A stretch of 64,000 nt of DNA. Source: Epiperipatus broadwayi (lineage: Eukaryota; Onychophora; Udeonychophora; Euonychophora; Peripatidae). Positions 34,304-45,600 of the stretch are shown here, piece by piece (within the stretch, counting starts at the first letter, position 1; each line of letters begins with the position of its first letter). The DNA lies in the NCBI GenBank assembly GCA_028023455.1, contig JAQFVV010012397.1, forward strand, positions 3,031,501 through 3,095,500, given 5' to 3'. A program made the translations under genes and the position numbers. The notes under the pieces were generated by a model. The model was given only the letters and a program-made list of their open reading frames with translations, searched no databases and was not told where the DNA came from.

Positions 34304-36424
34304 GTTATTAATTTATAGAAGAACAGCATAAAGATTTATTCTTTTCCAATTTTGATATATATGCTTGCATTTTATTAAAACAAATGAGCACAATTATTTT
34401 CTGATTTTTTTTTAATTGTTAGCTTAGTTAAAGTATACACATGCATATTTCAAATAGTTCAATGCAATCTACTCATTTATTAACATATCTCAGTCAGTAT
34501 AAATTCTACCTGCCCTGAGTGAGCTAGCAAGGATTGGTCTTCGATTATTGCGCTATCATCACAATATTAACCCATCAGGATAATTCTTAAGTAAACCATA
34601 GGATTGGCGCTTGGAATCTGATAATAATGATATCCATAAATATGCTGATAGGGAAATATTGATTAGGAATTTTATATATATATATATTAATAAATTATAT
34701 CCAGGTCTATCATGACTACAGCCATCTCAATAAATTATAGATAATAGGTTTCGTTCATATAATGTATGATCAACCAAATACAATTGGGTATAATGGGGAA
34801 GTCGTTATACTCGATAATAGCTAAAGCTTAACAAATGAGAGAATCTACAATCTGTCATCAATACAATCTCTCCAAATAAAAGATAGATTTTTATCTATAG
34901 AGGTTGGTTTGGTTATTATGTGATTTACATTTAGAAACAATCTTTTGACAATTTATGATATATATGTTTAACTAAATATTCCCATAGACTGTTATTATAA
35001 TAAAGAATATAAAGAGATTATATATATGTAAACAAAGCTAACTTTTAACTTTGATGTTTCCAAGAAACTGTCGATTACTATTATTGACAATCCCCTTAGG
35101 TCAAACAAGTTTTCTTATACCTATGTTATTGGAATTTTTTGTTATGGCTTCATAATTCAACAAATATTTTAACAATCTTGATAATTCCTTTTTTTTTTTT
35201 TTTTGTATGGAATTTTACTATCATATACATTTTTGCTTTAATTGTTTTTAAAAAATTTGTAATTTTCAGTATAAAAATGCAAGCAAAATCTATAATTCTT
35301 TTCGAATGAAATTATTAAAAAAAAAAAAGGGTAGCCCTGATTAAAAGTTTGCAGAATTGGAAAAAATTTTAAACGAAAAGTATAGTTTTTGTTAAAGCAA
35401 TGTAAAATTTAATATTGTAAATATATTTTAAAATAATTCAATTGCATTTGTAATCACCTACTTAATTTCTTGTTTGAATAATGACAATTTAGATCAGTTA
35501 TAGTAATGAATTTGATCAACTTTTAGGATTTCAGTATTTAATTTAATAAGTAAAATTTAAAATGGCACCGGTATAGCAAGAAAAATGATATTGAATTTGA
35601 TAAACTTTTACTATGAAATTGATAACTTTTAGGATATCAATTTAAACATGAAAAAGTAAGTTTTATAATGGTGTGGATACAGCAAAAGAAATGCTGAAAT
35701 TTGATAGACTTTCTCATTTATCTTTAAGTATTTTCTTGCATGATAAAGTAAGATGTTGTGTCCTGTGTGTTTTTTGAAATACATACTAGAGAAATGAAGA
35801 GAGATTAATTTTTGATAATCCAGATAAAATTTTATTGAATGAATATATTTTAAATTAGCTAATCTTTATTTAGACCACGTATTTAATTTCTTACTCGCAT
35901 ATATAACAATGTTAAAATTTAGGTATTTTAAAAATTATCATATGAGAAATATGAAATAATTCATTTTAAAATTGTTTATTATATTTAATAAAAGTTATAT
36001 ATTTTGTGATACTGCTGATGATAATTATTTCATGTATTATATTTTAATTATCAAACTTTCTATTAAAGTGAGAGGACAGCTAGAGAAAAGGGGAAAATTA
36101 ACTAATAAAATTTTTATTTGATATTCAATATGTCAAAAATCAGAAATGGAATACATAAATATATCTTAATTATAAACTCTTTGGGACAACTAGAGAAACA
36201 GACAGAATTAGCAAGGGAATTTTTTATTTGGGTATTCAATACATCAAAAATGGAATTTAGATAATGAAACACTAAAAATTTTCTATTGCTCAGAATATAT
36301 CCTCTTTATATAAATTAGAAATGAAATATATTTTAATAATCAGCTGCATTATATTTTATTTTATTATTCTACTAATGCATGCAAAACCGTGGGTCGGCTT
36401 TGTTCACATTAGTAAAATAAAGCC
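34304..36424. other. A+T-rich stretch with a diverged tandem duplication
   Basis: Bases about 35500-35720 contain two diverged units of about 115 bases (gaatttgatcaacttttagg ... ggtatagcaagaaaaatg and ttgataacttttaggatatc ... ggatacagcaaaagaaatg). Otherwise nothing was recognised. Confidence 0.5.
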
Positions 36425-36628
36425 ATGTAATGTAGTTGAGAATTAAAATATATTTAAAAATATTTACATGAAGTAATAATGCATGAATTATCAACAGCAG
36501 TTAACAATGATCTATAACATTGTTTATAAAAATATGTTACAATAGTTATTTTTACCCGATGTTGATATCTCATGTTATTATTTCATGTAAATATTATTTA
36601 TATGTTTTAATTATCAGTTACATTACAT
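36425..36628. mobile_element. foldback element with arms of about 69 bases
   Basis: The left arm 36425-36494 (atgtaatgtag ... tatttacatgaagtaataat ... atcaac) matches the reverse complement of 36561-36628 (gttgatatct ... cagttacattacat). The spacer is about 66 bases. A hAT element is inserted immediately to the right (TSD from 36631). Confidence 0.75.
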
Positions 36629-36638
36629 TCTTTTAATT

Positions 36639-37581
36639 CAGGGGTGGGGAACTTTTTACTTTTGTGGGCCATACAAAATTATTGACTTAAAAATTAGCCT
36701 GCTATATTTAATCAAATATTTAATTAATTTACTCCTAATCATTAGAGTTGGGTGATCTTTTCAGCTGGCAGTCCAATTTCAACTTATCCTTTTTAAATGA
36801 GGGCCATAATTTTTTTGTGAATTAAAAATAAAAGTAAACATCACATTTAATGACAATTTTTCTAATTTGCCTTGTAACTATTCTTTGGGACATATTTATA
36901 TTTCTAATTTCTTCGTATGTTCTGAATAGATTAATCCTACAGCAGCTAGGATGTTGTCATTCATAAACTCCCTTTCAGAAAATGATTTTGAAGTTTCTGC
37001 TTTTTTTTTTTTTAAAAAAGTAATTTGCCTTAAGAGAATTTTCTGACTTCTTTGGACTTTTTATGAGATATGTCGACCACTTGATGAAGCTCCTTTTCAA
37101 GTTTTCTATTTTAATATTTTTTTTCACAACAGTTTTGTTGTATTTGGAATATTTTGGATAAATAGTGTTCTTTATTAGCTGAAATACTTTCCAGACGTAT
37201 CAGGCACGTCAATTTACTATCTCTTTCTGTAAAAAAAATACGCGATTATCCATTTCTATTGAAATGCGTACTTTTCTGTGTCAAATTTTTTTAGCTTACT
37301 CGGTTATTAATCATTGGGGGAGGCAAAATAATAATAATAAAGTAAAATTCTAATTTTATTTTTGCGAATATGCACTTAGTCTGCGAAAATCAGATAATTT
37401 TTTGGAATATTGTACTTCTGATGGAATGAACTAGAATTATTATAAAGATTGAATGTAGTTGAAAAAATAAATATTTTATTTTACTTAACTTTTAATTCAA
37501 TATTTGAACTATTTGTATGTTTAAATAGAAGTTTTGTCGGGGGCCATAATTGGTCCCAAGACCAGAGGCTCCCTACTCATG
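36639..37581 (-). mobile_element. hAT DNA transposon, decayed, with 8-base TSD
   Basis: The left end caggggtggggaacttttt and the right end (ccagaggctccctactcatg, read inverted) are imperfect terminal inverted repeats of the CAGGGGTGGGCAAC type seen in animal hAT elements. Exact 8-base duplications ttttaatt flank it (36631-36638 and 37582-37589), as expected for hAT transposition. Inside, the - strand keeps pieces of a transposase: SKSFSEREFMNDNILAAVGL around 36960-37000, followed by the region that resembles LSRKTVTRRI. These resemble the zinc-finger BED/SCAND3-like hAT transposases. At 943 bases it lacks most of the transposase, so it is non-autonomous. Confidence 0.85.
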
Positions 37582-37589
37582 TTTTAATT

Positions 37590-38235
<646 letters not shown>

Positions 38236-38913
38236 TAGGATGTATATATTAATTTTTCTTTTTAATCAAGTCAAGATTGAATTCATGATTTATCTATATA
38301 CATGGTTTTAAGTATCACGTATCAAATGTGGTATATACAAATTTTAAATTTACTACTATACTCATTGAAAAATATAATTTTGACCTAACTATACTTTCAT
38401 AGCACCAACAGAAAACAAGGGGAAATGAGAAATGATCTCTCTTGAAAGAATTTTATGGAAGTGCAATTAAATGCAGAGAAGCGAGGAGTGTTGAACATTT
38501 GCATTGTGTATTGTTAAGAGATATGTTACACCATCATCATCTTGAATCATCATTAATTGTGTGTTGACAGGATCAAACTCTCAAAATATAGTGAGAATAA
38601 TGCTGGAAATGTTAATCAAGTTTTATAAATAAAAACTTTTCTTTTACCTTTTTTATTTTTCAGTAATGTTTGATGTGTAATACTTTATATGTATTATCCA
38701 GCATTTGAAATGATTATAAAAATTCCAATCACTAATGTAGATAAATTCAGGTAAAATTTATCATTTTTAATTTTAATTTTATATGTGTCTTGTGGCCAAT
38801 AAAGTATAAGACATTTTATGAAAACACGATATATTTTCACTTTATATAAATATTGTTAATATTTTATATATTGAAGCAATGGGTCTGAAGCCCGATCCAT
38901 GCTTCACATCTTC

Positions 38914-38956
38914 CTATAAACTTAATTAGTATTGTAGACCTGAATTAAGTTTATAG
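38914..38956. repeat. small perfect hairpin
   Basis: ctataaacttaatt (38914-38927) and its exact reverse complement (38943-38956) with a 15-base loop. Confidence 0.8.
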
Positions 38957-39476
38957 TTCAATATCAGCAGGGTTTTGCATTAGAGTTAAAAATAATTATG
39001 CTTATCAAATGTGTATTACATTTAAATATTTTGTTTTAAATAAATTTCATTCTATTAATAAAAATTGCTTAACCTATTAGTCAAACATATATATACATCT
39101 AGCGTATATATATGAGTTAATGCAAGATTCTGCTGAAATAAAATGCTTATTCTACTATAAAAAAAATAATAATATATTGTTGTTAAAATTTTGTTAAAAT
39201 ATTTAATATGATTTGATTTTGAGATAAGCCCGCCAACATTTTCTAAAAGAATGTATAGTTTTGATTAGTGAGCCATTCAAGTCTAATTAAAGATGGCCTT
39301 CTCTTTCTTTCTTTTTAATTAATAGAATTCAAACTTTAAAGAAAGAAATCTAGAGTAAAAAAGTAAAAGTTATTTTTAGAAAATGTTATTTTGAAACAAA
39401 GGAGCATGGGGAGGCTTATCAAGATCTCAGATCATACAAACAATAGAAGGTAGCTGACAGAGAGGGTATAAATAGA

Positions 39477-39484
39477 AGTGAGAA
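39477..39484 (+). promoter_or_regulatory. TATA box candidate inside the SMAP intron
   Basis: tataaata in the context gagagggtataaatagaagt, 18 bases before a minisatellite block. The following 600 bases are less A+T-rich and end in a donor-like ggacggtaatcg (gt at 40086). It could be the promoter of an LTR, an alternative 5' exon, or chance. Confidence 0.35.
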
Positions 39485-39494
39485 CAAAAGACTA

Positions 39495-39690
39495 GATTAT
39501 TCAGATTTGTCTTTTTGAAGGATTCAGATTTTTCTTTTTGAAGGAGTCAGATTATTCAGATTTTTCCTTTGGAAGGATTCAGTATTCAGATTTTCCCTTT
39601 GAAGGATTCATTTATTCAGATTTTTCTTTCGAAGGATTCCGTTGATTCAGATTTTGCTTTTGAAGGATTCATTCAGAGTTTTCTTGCTGG
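39495..39690 (+). repeat. minisatellite, units of about 23-32 bases, seven copies
   Basis: Units have the form gattcagatttttctttttgaag with small insertions (gattattcag..., gagtcagattattcag..., gattcatttattcag..., gattccgttgattcag...). The repeat starts just after the TATA-like box and would be transcribed if that box is used. Confidence 0.85.
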
Positions 39691-40090
39691 TTATTCCGAG
39701 TTTCCTTGAGAGTGCATTCATATTTCTTTTTGGAGAACTCTCTCCGATTTGCTTCACATTTAGCTTGTGCTCAAAAAAGTTATACAGCTGTCGTTTTCAA
39801 ATAATGGAGAAGTTTGAACATGCTCCAGGTAAAAGCCATAGTATTTTGAAGGAAATGAATATGCTCGGCTAGGCAAATAAATAGCTTTGCCTATCGCCGA
39901 GGTTCCTGAATACCATCCCAAAATGCCATAGTATCCACTCAATAGTCATCTGAACTCTGTGCCGTGTCTGGAGAACTTTTCGTGAAACCATACTACATAT
40001 TTTCATTGTCCGGACAAATCCCTAATCGACGGTCAGATCAAGCCACGAACGCCGGAGGGAACATGACCAAGGAAAAAAAAGGACGGTAAT
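39691..40090 (+). other. possible LTR or 5' exon body after the minisatellite
   Basis: A short frame (MEKFEHAPGKSHSILKEMN at about 39800) has no known match. It contains CpG-richer text (about 40015-40070) and ends at a donor-like gtaatcg. No matching second copy exists in the window, so an LTR cannot be proved. Confidence 0.25.
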
Positions 40091-41467
40091 CGTATCTCCT
40101 CTATTGAACTATTTCTTATGTTACCTTTTGTTCATATTTTTTTAAGTGCTTCATTGAATTATATGTATTTGTTGATGTAACCATTTTTATTAGACTAGTC
40201 TTAATTATATATATTATGTGATCATCTATCTATATTTAACCTTTTCCCTTCGCTATTCTTCTTTACTAACCTGTGTAAATATTTAATATTCCATTGCGGT
40301 TAAGTTTAATAGTTAATTTTTGTTCATTTAAAATCTCTTTCCAGTTTTATTTATGTTTGTTAATTAAATACGAGTCAGTTTCTTTTGTGTGCCAACTTGA
40401 TCTCTATGATAACGCCTCTTTTGTCCGCCATGAGCTTTACGTATATCTGATTTAACTATATACGTTTTAAATAATTTTTAAACACTGTTTGTAGCGCAAA
40501 GCAATTAGAAATGCTTTGCGAAAGATTCTTTTTTTTTTATCGTACTTTATCGAGAAGATCGAGTTGACAATTTTATTAAAATTGGGAAAAGATTTAGACC
40601 GCAAACCTATTAATCCGTTTTTATTGTCTAATTAGTTTGTTTCATTAATTTAGAGGAATAGCGGAGGCCATTAAATCATTATTCATATTTTAAAGCCATT
40701 AATTAAACATATTATTTAACTATCAAAGGCTTGAGTTTCCTAATTTTCTTATAATGCTTTATTTTACTTTTCTAATGATCCAGTCACGCAAAACACATAT
40801 TTCTTAGTAATTTTGCACATTTAACTATTTAGTTCCATAAGTTTCCTGTCCATGTTTCTTTCCGCTGATGCTAAGCTGTCGCCGGTTGAAAAATAATTTA
40901 TGCATGGCTCAGATAGTATTGTTTGTTTGTGATCAGGCCTCGAGAATAGGCGAATGGGCAGAGGTCATAGTATTCTTGATTTAATATCTCGCGTATGAGT
41001 GGCCTCGAGGTACTTTCGCCTAGTATTCGAACTGGGTTAAACCAACATACATCATCTGACTGTCACAGTAAGAAATGTAAAGGACAATGGTTTTTAATTT
41101 TATATTGTAAATCTATTCTTGTTGGGGAAAGGCATCAGTTGCATTTTATAAATATGTATTAAGTGTTAACTCTAAAATTGATGGGAATAAAAATTTAAAC
41201 TTAAAATAATTACAATTTGCAAGATTAAATTTTTTTAATGACAGCATTTTTGGCAATATTTTATCTAATTTACAAACTAATATTTCTGTTTAAATTTAAT
41301 TATAAGTAGAAGATCATAAATTTATGTGTTTTTTAAACTGAATAAAATAAGCAAATTAAAAACCTACTTTTTACAACTATAATATCTCTAATTCATTATC
41401 AATGGTTCCTGAATTTTTCCTGATTTGTAAAATTTTTATAATAAATGAATATATCAACAATAGCAAT
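40091..41467. other. A+T-rich intronic sequence
   Basis: Two related words containing cctcgag occur at about 40938 and 41004. No gene or element was recognised. Confidence 0.5.
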
Positions 41468-41812
41468 AGTTAATAACTTTTATTAGTCACTCATTAGACT
41501 AGAGATTATCCAATAGTGAAGAATATTTCTGTAGTGTAATTTTACGCTGCTCTCACGCAAGGTAGGGAATATTTTCTATCCAATTTTAAACACTTTCAGA
41601 GGGATGTAATCATAAGCATATGATCAAAGACGTGAAAAAAATCTGATTCCCAAAATGCACATTTGTACTGAATCAGCACTTTATCAATTGGCCCAGATTA
41701 CAATCTCTTATACATATATTTATCATTGTTCAGTATGTATAGATAGCAAAGTGCTACAGTTTGTTTGATAACGGTCAAACATGCAGTCCTCACAACTTTA
41801 ACACAAATCACT
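41468..41812 (+). repeat. interspersed repeat R2, most complete copy
   Basis: Ordered blocks: ttattagtcactcattagac, gaatatttctgtagtgtaat, gctctcacgcaaggtaggga, catatgatcaaagacgtg, cccaaaatgcacatttgt, gattacaatctcttatacat, tatagatagcaaagtgctac, tttaacacaaatca. The same blocks recur at 42115-42296 (+), 42300-42461 (-) and 44931-45130 (-). Class unknown. Confidence 0.75.
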
Positions 41813-42045
41813 TATTCAACAATATAGCTTTTCAAAATAATCACAACTTCTTACACCTTTTAAGCAAAAATATTTATTAATTATAATAACCAGTTTGGAA
41901 TAAGATGGTGGAAAGGGAGAAGTAGAGGCATAGAATGAGATCTGAAGAAGACTGCGAGGAATAGTCTAAACTTATTATAATTAATAAATATTTTTGCTTA
42001 AAGGTGTAAGAAGTTGTGATTATTTTGAAAAGATATATTGTTGTA
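41813..42045. mobile_element. foldback element with arms of about 75 bases
   Basis: Left arm 41813-41890 (caatatagcttttcaaaata ... atttattaattataataa), right arm 41972-42045, nearly perfect. The spacer of about 81 bases is purine-rich (gatggtggaaagggagaagt). Confidence 0.85.
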
Positions 42046-42114
42046 TATGAAGAAGCAAAATTAAGGAAGAGGAAGAAGTGTTTACAGAATTATATAAGAA
42101 ATCACTTATTGAAA

Positions 42115-42296
42115 GTATATTAATAATTTTTATTAGTCACTCATTAGATTAAAGATTATCCAATAATGAATAATATTTCTGGAGTGTAATTTTCATTACA
42201 CCACTCTCATGCAATGTAGGGAATGTTTTCTATCCACTTTTAACATCTTATAGAGAGATATAATCATAAATATATGATCAAAGATGTGTGATGGTG
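42115..42296 (+). repeat. R2 repeat, partial copy
   Basis: ttattagtcactcattagat ... ctctcatgcaatgtagggaa ... tatgatcaaagatgtg; the first half of R2. Confidence 0.8.
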
Positions 42297-42299
42297 GAC

Positions 42300-42461
42300 A
42301 GAAAACATTCCCTACTTTGCGTGCGATGTAATGAAAATTACACTACAGAAATATTATTATTGAATAATCTCTAATCTAATGAGTGACTAATGAAGATTTG
42401 TGTTAACATTGCGAGGGCTGCATATTTGACATCAATTAAACTGTAGTACTTTGCTATCTAT
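42300..42461 (-). repeat. R2 repeat, inverted partial copy interrupted by the composite element
   Basis: Reverse-complement R2 blocks (aaaacattccctactttgcg, atgagtgactaatgaag, then actgtagtactttgctatct). The end block is cut at the site where the family-H/LINE element inserted and continues after it at 44931. Confidence 0.8.
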
Positions 42462-42616
42462 TAAACATCACATGATCACCATTTTTTATGCTAGCACATA
42501 ACTGTTATTAAAACATGTGATGTGATGTATTTGGCTTCTCCTTAAACGAAGTCAAGAATATCTCAGCAACTATGCCCAGATAAACCTGTTAGCCACTTTA
42601 TTTTCCATTCCCCACT

Positions 42617-44600
42617 CTAAGTCTTCTCATATTCTGCCCCATCCCATTTCCACAACATAATTTTTGTCAACTCTATGGCCTTTAAATCTAAATCCCCCTT
42701 ATCTTTTCGCAAACCCAGCATAAAAACTACTAACTCACTTTCTGTATTGTCACTTTGTTCATACCTATTCTCCCATAACTTCATTATCTGTACCCTTTCT
42801 GCTTTCAAGCATTACATTCAATCAACATTGCACGCTAAATCACCCATAGTTTTCCATTTACATGTATATTCTCTTGTTGCTAAAGATCCCGTTCGAGCCT
42901 TAAACAATAAACTACTTTCCTTACTATTATCATAAATTAACTTGCTTCCAATATTCCGTTTACTTCTATATATATTTAAACTCTTCTTACCCTCCATACT
43001 ACTTCTCCATCTCTCCAACTCCCTATTTTTTATTAATGCTTCTATTCTTTTATCCCATTCCTTACCACTATAACACTCAACAATCCTCTTAACACAATCA
43101 TCCCACCTTTTATACAAGTATACCAATATAAATTCTTTATCCAAATCTTTTGCATACCGCATTACCTTTCTCACCCATCTTGTTACCTGCCCTTTACTCA
43201 TAACCCAATTAAACACTATTTTGGCTATTCTTTTACTATCCATAAAGTGCAACCTACCAAACATTTTCATTTTACTTTTTGCATCTCTCATATAGAAACT
43301 TGACCATCCCATTTCTCCTTGAATTGCCTCCTTTGCTGTCCACATCTCTGCATCTAATGCATGTCTTCCTACTTCCCTTTGTACTTTCTCTAAATAATCT
43401 AAAATCCTTTTACTAACACATAATGCATCATTACCATATGTTAACCCTGCTACTGTAACTCCCTTCCATACAATTCTAGCTACATCATATTTATTATATG
43501 AAAATACTGTTAGTTTCTTTACCAAACCTTTTCTTTTCTTTGCTTCATTTACCAATTTTTTCTCCCATTCAACCAAGCAATTTTCCTGATTACATAAGAT
43601 GATTCCCAAATACCTATATCTATCCACCACCCTTAACTTTATATCCCCCAATAAAAAAACTACATCCTCTCTTTCCCCAGTATTAACCATCATTATATTT
43701 GATTTTTCTTCACTAAATGTAATCCCCATCTCTTTACCCATCCTTGCACATGTCCTCAACATAATATCCGTATCTTCTCTTCTTTCTGCACATAAAAAGA
43801 TATCATCTGCAAAAAAAAAGACCCGACAAAGTATGTACTCCTTTGCCACCTATTAATGGTATCTCTACCCCTATATCTGCAAAAAAAAAGACCCGACAAA
43901 GTATGTACTCCTTTGCCACCTATTAATGGTATCTCTACCCCTCTTCCTAGTCTTTCTATTGCTTTTTCCATTTCACTCAAAAACAACAAAAACAAAATCG
44001 CTGACATAGGGCATCCTTGCCTTAATCCCACTCCATTTTTAACTTTAACTGATTCTATATCCCCTAATTGGTAAGTTTAATAATTATTTTCATATAATTT
44101 CTTAATAACATTTACTAAAGCTTCATCCATTCCCAAATTGGCTAATCTTACCCATAATCTATTTCTATGTACTCTATCATATGCATTCTCTATATCTATA
44201 AAACTCATATATAATGATCTACCTGTATTCCTACTCATCTCCATAAGTTGTGTAACTACAAACAATCTCCTATACGCCTATCTGACCTAAAACCTCCTTG
44301 CATTTCTCCCACTACATTATTCTCTTCCATCCATTTTACAACTCTTCCAGCTACCATATATGCGAAAACTTTATATAAAACTGATATTACCGCTATCGGT
44401 CTATAATTATTTAACTTTCTATGATCCTTACCCTTTCCTTTAAATAATAATCTTATTCTTGTATTACTCCAACTACCCGGAAAAACTGTCTTCTGCGCCA
44501 TCTTATTAAAACATGATAATAACTTTGGTTTTTGCTCTATGCCCTAAATTCATTATCATCTCTGCTGCCCATCCAGCTAAACCTCTCGCCTTTCCACTTT
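42617..44600 (-). pseudogene. LINE ORF2: reverse transcriptase and C-terminal region, - strand
   Basis: From the RT start: VFPGSWSNTRIRLLFKGKGK, then HRKLNNYRPIAVISVLYKVF, GGFRSDRRIGDCLF, LYMSFIDIENAYDRVHRNRL (block A), VGLRQGCPMSAILFLLFLSE (block B), FFADDIFLCAERRED (block C, catalytic FADD), RYRYLGIILCNQE, then VAGLTYGNDALCVSKRILDY and the C-terminal region to KGDLDLKAIELTKIMLWKWD. The longest open part is 42818-43849 (343 codons), the best preserved ORF2 segment of the family here. A 70-base duplication at 43811-43950 shifts the frame right at block C, and the CCHC finger is truncated near 42825. Frames on the + strand here are only complements. Confidence 0.85.
43807..43946. repeat. 70-base tandem duplication inside the LINE RT
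   Basis: atctgc followed by nine a's and gacccgacaaagtatgtact ... gtatctctacccct occurs twice, 70 bases apart (43811 and 43881). 70 is not a multiple of three, so it breaks the frame at the FADD box. Confidence 0.9.
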
Positions 44601-44608
44601 TCAAAACA

Positions 44609-44928
44609 CTTTATACAGTAGTGCCATTCAGTGCCAACCAGAGTAATCAATGAATACCAGAAGGTTTGTGCATAAAATCCCCATCTAGTGCCTACTCATT
44701 CAGTATCCCTAGACTAGTTTCTGGCTTGTGCATTAGATCCTAAGATCTAGGTGCAGTGCTCTCAGATCCAAAGCTCCTCGCTGACGAAGGCCACAAGCCA
44801 GAAACTACTCTGGGGATATTGAATGAGTAGGCACTAGATGGGGATTTTATGCACAAGCCTTTGGCATCCGTTGATTATTCTGGTTGGCACTGAATGGCAC
44901 TACTGTATGGGGGAGTTTTGCCTGTTTT
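44609..44928 (-). repeat. family H hairpin module of the - strand composite
   Basis: Left arm from tatacagtagtgcc (44612) to tttctggcttgtgc (about 44730), right arm to gggggagttttgcctgtttt (44928). The loop and inner arms are deleted. The + strand at 44771-44845 shows a hammerhead-like core (ctgacga at 44781, gaaac at 44801). Confidence 0.85.
44771..44845 (+). ncRNA. hammerhead-ribozyme-like motif, second copy
   Basis: ctgacga (44781-44787), ggc-cacaa-gcc, gaaac (44801-44805), then tagatgggga after about 30 bases. The core variable base is c here versus t at 5075, a change the ribozyme consensus allows. Stem III is weakened (ctact). The cleavage triplet does not fit GUH. Confidence 0.4.
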
Positions 44929-44930
44929 GT

Positions 44931-45130
44931 TATCTATATATATACTGAACAATGATACATATGCATATAAGAGATTGTGATCTTGATGAGTGCTGGTTCA
45001 GCACAAAATGTGCATTTTGGGGATCATAGATCTTTTTCACATATCTTTGATCATATGTTTATGATTACATTCCCGACCTTGCATGAGAGCAGTGTATTGA
45101 AAATTTCACTATAGAAATATTATTCATTAA
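44931..45130 (-). repeat. R2 repeat, inverted, other half of the interrupted copy
   Basis: tatactgaacaatgatacat, aagagattgtgatct, cacaaaatgtgcattttggg, tctttgatcatatgtttatg, ccttgcatgagagcag, ctatagaaatattattcatt: R2 blocks in reverse order continuing from 42461. Confidence 0.8.
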
Positions 45131-45261
45131 TAGTTGTTTGTAAATAAATATGGCTATTTTATTTTCAGAAGATCAAAAAAAAATGATGATGATAGGAGAA
45201 ATTGAAATAGTTATCATCGAATATTATCAAGTATATATTTTTACTGTAATAAGAATATGTT

Positions 45262-45600
45262 TAAGAATCCTTAAGAAAAGGGACAGAAATAAATATATGA
45301 ATTATAAAGGAATATATGTTATCAATGTTATTGTGAAAATACTAAGGAATTATGTGGCGAAATAAATTGAAACATTTGAAGAACATTACTTTCACATGTG
45401 AAAATCATGTATAGGTCATTTATTTACAGTTAGATAATCATTAGAGATGACTGAATCTAAACTAAAGGTATATATGTACATATGATTTTTATTGAGTTGA
45501 AGAAAACTTACAATAATATCCTTCAAAAATTGCTGTAGAAAAAATGACAGGGACTTAGTTTCATTGATTTTTATAATTCAGAGAATATTTAGAGATGAAA
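45262..45600 (+). pseudogene. LINE reverse transcriptase relic, N-terminal blocks
   Basis: LKKRDRNKYMNYKGIYVINV then VKILRNYVAK resembles the KKGDxxxCxNYRGI-LLNxxYKILxxIL block. About 45490 gives FIELKKTYNNILQKLL, like FIDFEKAYDxIxRxxL (block A). Heavily decayed. A second short frame further on (RHQETSLHDQSFAEKND, about 45625) has no clear match. Confidence 0.5.

Larger units (their letters stand above)
42462..44930 (-). mobile_element. family-H hairpin joined to a 5'-truncated LINE, inserted as one unit
   Basis: In the sense (-) direction: hairpin module (44928 to 44609), LINE from RT block 1 to the C-terminus (44608 to about 42610), 3' UTR, and the tail ending at 42462 (gatcatgtgatgttta in reverse complement). 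The insertion lies in an R2 repeat. tatctat occurs on both sides (42455-42461 and 44931-44937), which fits a 7-base TSD. The join between hairpin and LINE is at a different LINE position than in the copy at 19870, so the two chimeras are independent or have different deletions. Confidence 0.75.

Noticed and set aside
42675-44074. + strand frames of 72-86 codons
   Set aside because: Complements of the LINE ORF2 read on the - strand.
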